Positions 1 to 8,227 of a stretch of 38,787 nt of DNA are shown piece after piece. The translations under genes were made by a program, and so were the position numbers. The notes below the pieces were generated by a model. It did not search any database. It was not told the DNA's origin and saw nothing but the letters and a program-made list of their open reading frames with translations. Position 1 is the first letter of the stretch, and each line of letters begins with the position of its first letter. This stretch comes from JBFLYZ01 sp040756415 (lineage in GTDB: Bacteria; Bacteroidota; Bacteroidia; JADZBD01): the NCBI GenBank assembly GCA_040756415.1, contig JBFLYZ010000034.1:1-38787 (forward strand), written 5' to 3'.

Positions 1-18
1 ATGGTGAGGGCGTAAAAC

Positions 19-47
19 AAAAAAGACCGGCAGGGCGGAGCCCGGTC
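19..47 (-). terminator. Possible intrinsic terminator reading leftward
   Basis: On the minus strand a 6-bp stem (GACCGG at 47-42 with CCGGTC at 30-25) is followed by six T (24-19), then G and four more T. This is the shape of a rho-independent terminator for minus-strand transcription. No minus-strand gene is visible between here and the plus-strand gene at 181, so what it terminates is unclear. A competing inner hairpin (GGGC/GCCC) exists in the same stretch. Confidence 0.35.
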
Positions 48-180
48 CAAAGGACTCTCCAAGGGAGCGCTTCGTGCCTTCGAAGGGTTTTGATGCGGCA
101 AATCCGCATCCACCGACTGGCGGAAAAATATTCATTATCTTTAGGTTATATTTCCTCGTCTCCTGAGGTCAATCCATCAT

Positions 181-1551
181 ATGCGCTTATCGGTCAGGAT
201 CCTATTCCTGTTCATGACGCTTGTCTGCAGCCCGGCACAAGCCCAGTTGCTGGAAGACGGCACCATGAAGTTCTGGGGCAACATTAAGGCCGAGCCTACC
301 AAAAAGCCGCTTGGCGGGGTGACCGTAGCCCTGTACAAGGGCTATCTTAAAGTAAAAGAAACAGTTACGGACAAATCGGGCAAGTTCAGTATAGAAGTAG
401 GGACCAACAGCGGAGAATATAAAATGATCTTTACCTGCCCGGCTTACCTGACCATGTACTGTACCATTAATACATCGGTGCCCGCCAATAAGCTTCCGTA
501 TAACGGGGGAAGCGAGCTAATCGATATTCCCATGTGGCCCGCCAGCACTACCGCCATCAACATTTACGCCTATAAGGATTATCCCTTTTCCAAACTTTCC
601 TGGAAGGTGAACAAAATAGACGCTGACGAAGGCCATATCAAATTTTTCGCCAAAAAACTCCTCGACCTGGGCGAAATGGATACCCGGAAAGAGATGGAGG
701 AAAAAGAAAAGCTGGAAAAAGAGAAGAAGGAGAAGGATAAAATAGCCAAGGAAAAGTCGGAGAAGGAGAAGCTGGAGAAAGAAAAGCTGGAGAAGGAAAA
801 ACAACAGAAAGAGCTGCAGGCCAAATTAGAGAAGGAAAAACTGGAAAAGGAGCAGCAGGAAAAGCTGGAGAAAGAACGGCAGGAAAAACCGGAGAAAGAG
901 AAGGAAGAAAAGGAAAACGAGCAGGGGGTGACCGCAAATAACGAAACCTCGCTGGAAACCGAGCAGATGAAACTTAAAAAAGAGAAAGAGCAGCAGGAAG
1001 TACAGAAAAAGAGCAACCAGAAGGTAAAAACGGAGTACGAGAGCGAAATGCTTAAGATCGTGGCGGAGAATGAAAAGAAAGAAAAAGAAAAGCAATATCT
1101 CCAGCAGAAGGATGCGACCGAAGGCTCATCGCTGGCCGAACGCATGAAAAGAGAACAGGAGCTCAAAGCCAGGCTCGACACGCTGAAGATACAGATCGCC
1201 TTGCTGCAGAACGCTCAGCAGGCCAACCTGTATAACGGCCAGAAACAGCAGCAGCTCAAAAACCTCATCGAGACAACGGCTACCATCGAAAAGGAATTGA
1301 AGCTGAGCCAGAGCAAAGGGACGAGCAGCCCTGACCAGTTCAAGGTCGCGGCCCAGCCCAAAATAGAGGTAAAGACGGCCGAATACACGTTCTCCTGGGA
1401 AACGGTCACTACGATAACAGCGGGCTCATTAAAAGTGGAATACAAAAAGGTAGAGTATGTCTGGGGCTCGGTTTATTATTACAAGAATGGAATTGAAATA
1501 GACGAATCGGTTTATGCTAAAGAGATTTATACGTACAAAGCAGGGAAGTAA
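181..1551 (+). CDS. Secreted protein with N-terminal carboxypeptidase-like domain and Lys/Glu-rich coiled coil
   Basis: 456 aa. Residues 1-22 form a signal peptide (hydrophobic core ILFLFMTLVCS, then AQAQ), so it is probably exported to the periplasm or outer membrane. Residues about 30-115 resemble the carboxypeptidase regulatory-like / CNA-B beta fold (GGVTVALYKG, then a TDKSGKFS turn), common in Bacteroidota surface proteins. Residues about 165-330 are an extreme Lys/Glu/Gln repeat (EKEKLEKE-type) expected to be a long charged helix or coiled coil. The last 60 residues are beta-like and rich in Tyr and Val. There is no T9SS sorting domain. The next gene starts inside its last 38 bases in another frame, so the two are probably translated together and may work together. 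I recognise no family for the whole protein and assign no function. The long minus-strand frames opposite the Lys/Glu repeat are compositional shadows. Confidence 0.85.
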   Translation: MRLSVRILFLFMTLVCSPAQAQLLEDGTMKFWGNIKAEPTKKPLGGVTVALYKGYLKVKETVTDKSGKFSIEVGTNSGEYKMIFTCPAYLTMYCTINTSVPANKLPYNGGSELIDIPMWPASTTAINIYAYKDYPFSKLSWKVNKIDADEGHIKFFAKKLLDLGEMDTRKEMEEKEKLEKEKKEKDKIAKEKSEKEKLEKEKLEKEKQQKELQAKLEKEKLEKEQQEKLEKERQEKPEKEKEEKENEQGVTANNETSLETEQMKLKKEKEQQEVQKKSNQKVKTEYESEMLKIVAENEKKEKEKQYLQQKDATEGSSLAERMKREQELKARLDTLKIQIALLQNAQQANLYNGQKQQQLKNLIETTATIEKELKLSQSKGTSSPDQFKVAAQPKIEVKTAEYTFSWETVTTITAGSLKVEYKKVEYVWGSVYYYKNGIEIDESVYAKEIYTYKAGK

Positions 1552-4500
1552 GTTGCGCCTCGGCCCTTTCCTGCTGTTTTTGATTTTATTCTTTCCTTGC
1601 GCATTGCCTGCCCAGCGTACCAGTTTTATCGAGTACGGGATAGAGCAGGGCCTCGTTCAGTCCCAGGTGCAATCCATCGTACAGGACAATGACGGCAATC
1701 TGTGGATCGGCACCCTGGGCGGGCTGTCGAAGTACAACGGCAAATCCTTTACCAGCTATTCCAAAAAGGACAGCCTTGCCGAAGACTGGGTGACCACGGC
1801 CTATAAAGATAAGAACGGTAACCTGTGGTTCGGCCACTGGGGCGGTGGCGTAACCATGTACGATTATGAGAATAAGAAATTCCAGAACCTGAAAATAGAG
1901 CTGTATACGCGCTTCAAAAGCGTAAATGCCATACTGCAGGATAAGACAGGAAGCTACTGGATAGGCACGGAAGGATCGGGCATCTTCAAGTTCGACCCGG
2001 TGGCGAACAAAATGATCTCCATCTCCAAAAAAGAGGGCCTCAGCAGCGAAAATATCACCGGCCTTTGCATGGATACTTACGGCAATATCTGGATCGCCAC
2101 GGATAACGGCATTTGCGTTTACGACAGCAAGTTCGATATCAGCTCGCCCTCATCGTATAACTACGTCAATGTTTCGAATGGCCTCGGCTCGGACAATATC
2201 ACGTGCATCTATAGCGGTGAAAAGGAGATCTGGGTGGGGACAAAAGATGCCGGAGTATTCGTTATATCCCTGCCCGAGGATTTCACGGTTAAGAGCATAG
2301 ACGAAACATTCGCTAAGCGCGTAAGCGGCCTGTCTTTGGCTGACGGCCTGGGGGCCAATGACATCAATTGCATTTTCCGCGACAGCAAGAAAAGGATGTG
2401 GATAGGCACGCGGCTGGGGGGCGTTACGAAGCTATACAACAGCGAGGGCGGTACGCGCATATTCAAGACCTACAGCATTGGCCAGGGACTGAACTACTAC
2501 AATGTAAACGCGGTGACCGAAGATCGCGAAGGCAATATCTGGATCGGTACGGACGTGGGGCTTAACCAGTACCGGGGCGAGCGCTTTCAGTTGTTTGACG
2601 AGCGGGATAAGCTGGTCAACAACCTGGTATGGTCGACCATATGCGACCAGGAAGGAAATATCTGGCTGGGCACCAATAATGGCGTCAGCAAGATATCGGT
2701 AACCCAGACCGGAGACGGGCTGCCGGTCTACTCTATTCAGAATTTTACCACGGCTGACGGCCTGAACAGCAATGCCGTGCTCGCTGTTTACGAAGACCCG
2801 GCCACCGGGGATATCTGGTTCGGCTGCGCCTTTGGCGGGATATGCAGGCTGAAGAAGGGCGAGAAGAAGGTCGAATCGATGAATAACGAGCAAAACATGC
2901 TGAAGGATGTTTCGGTATTTTCCATCTGTTCCGATAAGTTCGACAACCTCTGGTTCGGCACGCGCCTGGGAGCCAGCCGCTACGACAAAGGCAGCAACTC
3001 CTTTCAGCTCTTCACTACCGATGAGGGCCTTGGCGGAAACAATATTTACCGCATATTCCGCGACAGCAAGGGCAACCTGTGGTTCGGGGCCCTGGGCGGA
3101 AAACTATCCATGTACGATGGAACCAGCTTTAAGCTGTTCAACGAGTCGGATGGCATACGGCACCGCTTCATCCTGTGCATCAGTGAGGATAAGAAGGGGC
3201 AGCTTTGGTTTGGCGTATATGGCGGTGGGATTTATAAATACGATGGCAAGCAGTTCACCAACTATACGGTCGACAACGGGCTCAGCTCTCCATCGCCCTA
3301 TGCCATTATCGCGGATAAGGAAAATTATATCTGGATCGGCACCACGAACGGTATAGACAAGTTCGATCCTGAATCCTTTGCCTTCACCCATTACGGAAAA
3401 CAGGAAGGATTTTACGGTGTGGAAACCAATCCCAACGCCATATGTACCGACAAGCAGGGCAATATCTGGTTCGGCACGATCATGGGGGCCGTCAAGTTCA
3501 ATCCTGACGAGGACCGGCTCAACAATACCGAACCGCTGATCAACATTACCGGGATGAAGGTTTTCCTGAAGGATACGCTTTTCCCCATCGATGCGCGTTT
3601 CCCTTATAACATGAACCATATTACGTTCGAGTTCATCGGGATCAGCCTTACCAACCCTTCGGGTGTGCGATACAAATACATGATCGAGGGTTTTGACGAG
3701 GATTGGTCGCCCGAGACCGCCCTCAACGAAGCGGTTTACGCCAACCTTCCACCGGGCGAGTACACTTTCATGGTCAAGGCCTGCAATAACAATCATCAAT
3801 GGAACACTGAACCGGCCAAATACCGCTTTATTATCACACCGCCTTTCTGGAAAACGAAATGGTTCTACATGCTGGTTACCGTAGGCGCCATGCTCATCAT
3901 TTACCTGGCCGACCGCTGGCGCACCAGCAACCTGAAGCGGACCAAGCGCGAGCTTGAACACAAGGTAGAGCAGCGCACCCTTGAGCTGGCTCAGAAGAAC
4001 GAGGAGCTGGCCGAGCGCAACAAGGATATAACCGACAGTATCCGCTATGCCAAGCGCATACAGGAAGCCATACTTCCCCCGGCCAAAACGGTCAGGCAGC
4101 ATCTGCCCGAATCATTCATCCTCTACAAGCCCAAGGATATCGTTAGCGGTGATTTCTACTGGGTCAGGGAAAAGGACGGGTACGCCATGGTAGCCGCTGT
4201 GGATTGCACCGGCCATGGCGTGCCGGGCGCCTTCATGAGCATTGTGGGATACAACCTGCTTAACAAGGCGGTAGACGAGCTGGGCAAAATGGATGCGGCT
4301 GAAATACTGAACCGGGTCAACAAGGGGCTCAGCGAGACCCTGAAGCAGACCTCGGAAGACGAGAGCGTGAAAGACGGTATGGATGTTTCGCTTTGCCTGA
4401 TCGATTTCAAGGCCCAGCAGATGCTTTATGCGGGCGCTTACAACCCGCTTTACCTTGTGCGCAATAAGGCCCTCCAGGAGATAGAAGGCGACAATATAGC

Positions 4501-4780
4501 AATAGGCGCCTATTCCGAGGACAAGACAAAGGTCTACACCAACCACAAGGTACTTCTGGAGAAAGGCGATATGATCTACCTGTTCTCAGACGGGTTTGCC
4601 GACCAGTTTGGCGGCCCTGACGGGAAGAAGTTCAAGTATAACAATTTCAAGGCCCTGCTGCTGGAAGCGAGCCCCCTTCCCATGGAAGAGCAAAAGATGC
4701 TGCTCAACGGTCGTTTTGAAAGCTGGAAAGGCAGCCTGGAGCAGGTGGATGATATCATGGTGATCGGTATCCGGGTCTAG
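1514..4780 (+). CDS. Two-component-propeller sensor with SpoIIE-type PP2C phosphatase output
   Basis: 1088 aa membrane sensor. Residues 1-34 look like a signal peptide or N-terminal membrane segment ending in LPAQ. Residues about 40-690 hold many Reg_prop repeats (variants of GNIWIGTxxG), forming the periplasmic beta-propellers typical of Bacteroidota hybrid sensors. Residues about 700-775 are a Y_Y_Y domain (YKYMIEGFDEDW, then LPPGEYTF). A single transmembrane helix follows at about 782-799 and a coiled coil at about 810-850. The cytoplasmic output at about 865-1088 is a SpoIIE/PP2C phosphatase with metal-binding Asp motifs (DIVSGDFYW, DCTGHGVPGAF, SDGFADQFGG, DDIMVIG). It should dephosphorylate a Ser/Thr-phosphorylated partner, perhaps an anti-sigma-factor antagonist, in response to an external signal; the partner is not in this window. 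The start ATG lies 38 nt inside the upstream gene. The stop overlaps the convergent hom stop in the tetranucleotide CTAG. Confidence 0.93.
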   Translation: MLKRFIRTKQGSKLRLGPFLLFLILFFPCALPAQRTSFIEYGIEQGLVQSQVQSIVQDNDGNLWIGTLGGLSKYNGKSFTSYSKKDSLAEDWVTTAYKDKNGNLWFGHWGGGVTMYDYENKKFQNLKIELYTRFKSVNAILQDKTGSYWIGTEGSGIFKFDPVANKMISISKKEGLSSENITGLCMDTYGNIWIATDNGICVYDSKFDISSPSSYNYVNVSNGLGSDNITCIYSGEKEIWVGTKDAGVFVISLPEDFTVKSIDETFAKRVSGLSLADGLGANDINCIFRDSKKRMWIGTRLGGVTKLYNSEGGTRIFKTYSIGQGLNYYNVNAVTEDREGNIWIGTDVGLNQYRGERFQLFDERDKLVNNLVWSTICDQEGNIWLGTNNGVSKISVTQTGDGLPVYSIQNFTTADGLNSNAVLAVYEDPATGDIWFGCAFGGICRLKKGEKKVESMNNEQNMLKDVSVFSICSDKFDNLWFGTRLGASRYDKGSNSFQLFTTDEGLGGNNIYRIFRDSKGNLWFGALGGKLSMYDGTSFKLFNESDGIRHRFILCISEDKKGQLWFGVYGGGIYKYDGKQFTNYTVDNGLSSPSPYAIIADKENYIWIGTTNGIDKFDPESFAFTHYGKQEGFYGVETNPNAICTDKQGNIWFGTIMGAVKFNPDEDRLNNTEPLINITGMKVFLKDTLFPIDARFPYNMNHITFEFIGISLTNPSGVRYKYMIEGFDEDWSPETALNEAVYANLPPGEYTFMVKACNNNHQWNTEPAKYRFIITPPFWKTKWFYMLVTVGAMLIIYLADRWRTSNLKRTKRELEHKVEQRTLELAQKNEELAERNKDITDSIRYAKRIQEAILPPAKTVRQHLPESFILYKPKDIVSGDFYWVREKDGYAMVAAVDCTGHGVPGAFMSIVGYNLLNKAVDELGKMDAAEILNRVNKGLSETLKQTSEDESVKDGMDVSLCLIDFKAQQMLYAGAYNPLYLVRNKALQEIEGDNIAIGAYSEDKTKVYTNHKVLLEKGDMIYLFSDGFADQFGGPDGKKFKYNNFKALLLEASPLPMEEQKMLLNGRFESWKGSLEQVDDIMVIGIRV

Positions 4781-5979
4781 ACCGCGCAGACAAACACCTT
4801 GCTTTCCCTGTTGCCTTTTAGGACGAAAAGCGATCTGAACTTAACGGTAGCAATGATGTAGTTGGTTCGGGCCGACCGGTATTCTTCATGAACCGTAAGT
4901 ATTTCCAGGCCCCGGAGCTCATCCTTTTCGCGGAAACGGATGTAAACCTTAATGTCAAAATCGTTATCCAGCAGCTCCCCGTTCGGCAAACGACCGTGCC
5001 CGTTCATCTGTTTTTTCAGCTTCTTGTAGCCGTAACGGTACTGGTAGGTAAGGGCTGATACATCCGAGAGCACCGCGCTTCCGGTAGGATGGCTGCCGGC
5101 CCCTTTACCCACAAAGGTCTGCTTGCAGGAGAAGGCCCCTTCCACCTCTACCCCATTGTATTCATAGATCACGTTATACAGCTCGTCATTCCTGCTCACG
5201 AATTGAGGGATGGCATACACACGGAACTTATCCCCGGCCTTGTAGCCGGTGCCGATCATTTTAATGCGCAGGCCCTTTTCGCGCGCGTAAACGATGTCAT
5301 CGAACGAAATATTCTGGATCCCCAGGTTCAGCACCTGGTCGGGCTTCAGGATAAGGCCGAATGAATGTACGGTAAGCAGGATCGTTTTATACAGCGTGTC
5401 GTATCCCGCCACATCCAGCCAGGGGTCGCTCTCGGCAAATCCGTTAGCCTGCGCGTCCTTCAGTATATCGTTATAATCCCTGCTCTCCAGCTCCATGCGG
5501 GTAAGGATGTAATTGCAGGTGCCGTTCAGGATCCCGCGGAAGCTGCTCAGCAGCTCATTATCGTAATATTCCTCCAGGTTACGGATAATGGGTATGCTGC
5601 CCCCTGCCGAGCCCTCATAAATAAGGGCCACATTGTTTTTCTCCTGGAGCTGGTAGAGGCGCTCAAAGTTCTCGGCCAGCATTTTTTTATTGGCGGTCAC
5701 TACGTTCACCCCGTTCTCCATGGCCGCACTTACGATATTAAAGGCCTCGTTCGCGTCATCGATCAGCTCTACGATCACATCCAGGTTGTCTCTTTTCAGC
5801 ACTTCCTGCTTGTCGTACGTGAAATACGAAAGGTCGATCCTGCGCTTCTTGTCCCTGTTCTTGACGCATATCTTCTCAATGTTCGCCTGCAGGCCCTGTG
5901 AATGGTTCAGCACATCGTACAGTCCCTGCCCTACGCATCCGAAACCAAAAAGGCCTATTGTTATCTTTTTATTTTCCAT
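4777..5979 (-). CDS. hom: Homoserine dehydrogenase
   Basis: 400 aa cytoplasmic enzyme that reduces aspartate semialdehyde to homoserine, the carbon skeleton for methionine and threonine. The NAD(P)-binding glycine motif GFGCVGQGL is at residues 12-20. The catalytic region includes TANKKML, YEGSAGGSIPI and ILNGTCNYILTRM, all typical of the family. The last 60 or so residues form a C-terminal extension that may be an ACT-like regulatory domain, though I see no clear signature. It is the last gene of the sulfur operon, 9 nt after cysH. This puts homoserine production under the same leader as sulfide production, which fits a methionine-directed role. Its stop overlaps the stop of the opposite-strand sensor gene by four bases, so there is no room for a terminator between them. 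No aspartokinase domain is fused to it. Confidence 0.93.
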   Translation of the reverse strand: MENKKITIGLFGFGCVGQGLYDVLNHSQGLQANIEKICVKNRDKKRRIDLSYFTYDKQEVLKRDNLDVIVELIDDANEAFNIVSAAMENGVNVVTANKKMLAENFERLYQLQEKNNVALIYEGSAGGSIPIIRNLEEYYDNELLSSFRGILNGTCNYILTRMELESRDYNDILKDAQANGFAESDPWLDVAGYDTLYKTILLTVHSFGLILKPDQVLNLGIQNISFDDIVYAREKGLRIKMIGTGYKAGDKFRVYAIPQFVSRNDELYNVIYEYNGVEVEGAFSCKQTFVGKGAGSHPTGSAVLSDVSALTYQYRYGYKKLKKQMNGHGRLPNGELLDNDFDIKVYIRFREKDELRGLEILTVHEEYRSARTNYIIATVKFRSLFVLKGNRESKVFVCAV

Positions 5980-5988
5980 ATTCCGCTG

Positions 5989-6636
5989 TTATAAATGCAA
6001 GCCGCATTCTGTTTTTGATTTATTGATCCACCTGCCCTCCCGCGAGCGCCCCTGGGTGGTGCAATGGGTGCACCCCACGCTGTTGTAACCCTTCGCTTTG
6101 AGCGGGTGCTCGGGCAGGTCATGTGCTTTTATGTAATCGTTAACCTGCTGCTCCGTCAGGTCGATGATGGGATAGAATTTAACGATACCGTTTCGCTCCT
6201 CAAAAATGTTCAACTGAGCCCGGTGCTCATTCTGCGATCCGATCAGCCCGGAGACCCACACTTCGAAATCCGGCTTGATCTTCTCCAGCGGCTCCACCTT
6301 GTTCACGCTGCAGCACAGGTCGGGATCCTTTTCCCAGGTGCGGTCCTCGCGCGTGAACTTGTTGCGCCATTCGTCTCCCTTCAGGTCCTCAACGACCAGG
6401 CCGTACCTTTCGGTGAGCTGCTTTTTATATTCGAGCGTTTCGGGAAAGTGGTAGGTGGTATCGAGAAAATAAATCTTTTGATCGGGCTTTATTTTATGAA
6501 AAAGATGCAGCAGGAAAACAGCCGTTGTGCCGAACGAGGAGGTTAACAGCACCCTGGAGAAGTGCTTATAAAGCATCTGTATCCTTTCTTCGGGCGAAAG
6601 GGGCCGGTATTGGCTGTTGAGCTGTTGCAGGTTCAT
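5989..6636 (-). CDS. cysH: Adenylyl-sulfate (APS/PAPS) reductase, iron-sulfur type
   Basis: 215 aa. It reduces activated sulfate to sulfite in assimilatory sulfur metabolism. The nucleotide-binding TSSFG segment is at about residues 32-36. The paired cysteines C108-C109 and the CxxC at C189/C192 are the four ligands that bind a [4Fe-4S] cluster in APS-preferring reductases, so APS is the more likely substrate. The C-terminal KTECGLHL carries the catalytic cysteine C211. The motif that is usually GLRRxQ reads GLIGSQNEHRAQL here, lacking the two Arg, so substrate preference should not be taken as settled. The ATG overlaps the TGA of the upstream siroheme/TauE gene (ATGA), a sign of translational coupling. 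No ATP sulfurylase (cysD/cysN) or APS kinase is present in the window. Confidence 0.93.
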   Translation of the reverse strand: MNLQQLNSQYRPLSPEERIQMLYKHFSRVLLTSSFGTTAVFLLHLFHKIKPDQKIYFLDTTYHFPETLEYKKQLTERYGLVVEDLKGDEWRNKFTREDRTWEKDPDLCCSVNKVEPLEKIKPDFEVWVSGLIGSQNEHRAQLNIFEERNGIVKFYPIIDLTEQQVNDYIKAHDLPEHPLKAKGYNSVGCTHCTTQGRSREGRWINKSKTECGLHL

Positions 6637-8186
6637 TTGAAAAAGAACAGGTAGATGATACGCAAACTTACGATTATGACCACGACACCAACGGTAATGA
6701 GCCCTGCCCTCACCGGTATGCGCGAGGTCATGAGCGCGGCCAGCGGGGCGGCAATCACACCGCCAATGATCAGGCCCAGGATAACATACCAGTGCTGTAT
6801 GCCGATAAGAGTAAAGAAGGTCAGCGAGCTGGTAAGCGTGATAAAGAATTCGGCCAGGTTGACCGACCCGATCGTATAGCGCCAGGACCTGCCGCGCGCG
6901 ATAAGCGTTGACGAAACGATGGGGCCCCAGCCTCCACCGCCAATGGAGTCGAGAAAAGCCCCGGCAAATGCCAGGCCGCCCACCCGTTTGATCCTGCGCC
7001 TGGTTTTCACTTTCTTTATCGCCTTTGCAATGATCAATATCCCCAGCACCATGGTATAAACGGCTACCATCGGCTTCAGGTAAGAGCTGTATTCTTCCAG
7101 CGATGATAGGATATAGGCTCCCAGTATGGCCCCTAATATTCCCGGCAGCAGCAGGCTGCGGAACAGTTTGGTGTTCACATTTTTGAAGCGAAGGTGCATG
7201 AGCCCCGAGGCGCCCGTAGTGAATATTTCGGAAGCATGAACGCTGGCGCTGGCAGCAGCAGGGGTGATGCCGAACGAAAGCAGGAAAGTTGTAGCCGTTA
7301 CCCCGTAGGCCATGCCAAGGGCCCCGTCAACCATCTGCGCGATAAAGCCGCCCGCAATAAAGATCAGCACCGTGCGGTCGATGCTGCTGAAAAGACCGGT
7401 GGCCCATCCCCCGATAGCTGAAAAAGAAATATAGGAGAACAGGATGTGACCCACCGTCATCAGGGCCAGCACGGAAAGAGAATACAATAAAATATACTTG
7501 AACTGCCTGTACCTGGGCCGGCTCTTCAGCTCGCCCGCCAGGTGGGGCTGCAGCGAAGCCAGGTTGTTCTCCGCCAGCACGGCCGTGATCTTATTCAGGG
7601 CCACCACCTTCTCCTCCAGGTTCCCCTTCAGCTTTTCGCGCACCCTGTTGACCTGCTCTATGCTCTGATTTATTTCGGCCGGGATAGCCTCGTCCAGCAC
7701 TTGCTTCATGCGCTTGGAAATGGTCGGGGACTTGCCATTGGTGGATATGGCAATCTTCATCTCCCCCTTTTTTACGATAGAGCCCAGGTAGAAATCGCAC
7801 AGGTCGGGCGTATCGGCCACGTTAACCAGCAGCTTTCGTTCCGCGGCCTTCGCGCGGATGTGCCGGCCCAGCTCCCTGTCATCGACAGCTACAATCACGA
7901 GGTCTTTGCCCTCCAGGTCCGATTCATGGTATTCCCGTTCGCATATTTCCACGTTATCCGAGGCCGAGGCCAGCAGCCTTACTTCGGCCGACACCTTGCG
8001 CGCGACCACCGTGACCCTGGCGCGCGGGCTGTTCTCCAGCACAGCCCTGAGCTTTTCGTGGCCCACCTTTCCTCCTCCCACGATCAGCAAATGAAGCTGT
8101 TCCAGCTTGAGAAAGACCGGGAACAACCTGTTGCCTTCTCCTGAGGGAGAAACCGGCTTTTTCTTTTCTTTCAGTTCAGGGGCCAT
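6633..8186 (-). CDS. Fusion of precorrin-2 dehydrogenase/ferrochelatase with TauE/SafE (TSUP) membrane transporter
   Basis: 517 aa, two modules. Residues about 30-220 are the Met8/CysG-N type enzyme that oxidises precorrin-2 to sirohydrochlorin and inserts iron to give siroheme. They show the dinucleotide motif LIVGGGKVG (about 34-42), the catalytic-Asp segment NVADTPDLCDFYLGS and the STNGKSPTISKRMKQ helix. Residues about 230-517 are strongly hydrophobic, with eight or so membrane segments. They match the TSUP family (MVDGALGMAYGVTATTFLLSFG, then GGGGWGPIVSS), whose members export sulfite or import small organic sulfur or carboxylate compounds. Together with CobA and the siroheme-dependent reductase, the first half supplies cofactor. 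The second half may move sulfate or sulfite, or vent excess sulfite; the direction is inferred. It lies 41 nt after cobA and overlaps cysH by four bases. Confidence 0.9.
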   Translation of the reverse strand: MAPELKEKKKPVSPSGEGNRLFPVFLKLEQLHLLIVGGGKVGHEKLRAVLENSPRARVTVVARKVSAEVRLLASASDNVEICEREYHESDLEGKDLVIVAVDDRELGRHIRAKAAERKLLVNVADTPDLCDFYLGSIVKKGEMKIAISTNGKSPTISKRMKQVLDEAIPAEINQSIEQVNRVREKLKGNLEEKVVALNKITAVLAENNLASLQPHLAGELKSRPRYRQFKYILLYSLSVLALMTVGHILFSYISFSAIGGWATGLFSSIDRTVLIFIAGGFIAQMVDGALGMAYGVTATTFLLSFGITPAAASASVHASEIFTTGASGLMHLRFKNVNTKLFRSLLLPGILGAILGAYILSSLEEYSSYLKPMVAVYTMVLGILIIAKAIKKVKTRRRIKRVGGLAFAGAFLDSIGGGGWGPIVSSTLIARGRSWRYTIGSVNLAEFFITLTSSLTFFTLIGIQHWYVILGLIIGGVIAAPLAALMTSRIPVRAGLITVGVVVIIVSLRIIYLFFFK

Positions 8187-8227
8187 TTTTTAAGGGGCGT
8201 GCAAGTTAGTGAATTTCCCTCTTAGCC

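Noticed and set aside
90..287. 65-codon plus frame at the left edge
   Set aside because: It overlaps the signal-peptide-bearing gene at 181 in another frame and has no recognisable features.
579..1181. Long minus-strand frames rich in Ser, Phe and Leu opposite the first gene
   Set aside because: They are the complement of the Lys/Glu-rich repeat (AAG/GAG codons read backwards). They have no start context, and the plus-strand product has a clear signal peptide.
3104..4102. 332-codon minus frame opposite the sensor phosphatase
   Set aside because: The plus strand there encodes intact propeller, Y_Y_Y and membrane segments; the antisense frame shows no motif.
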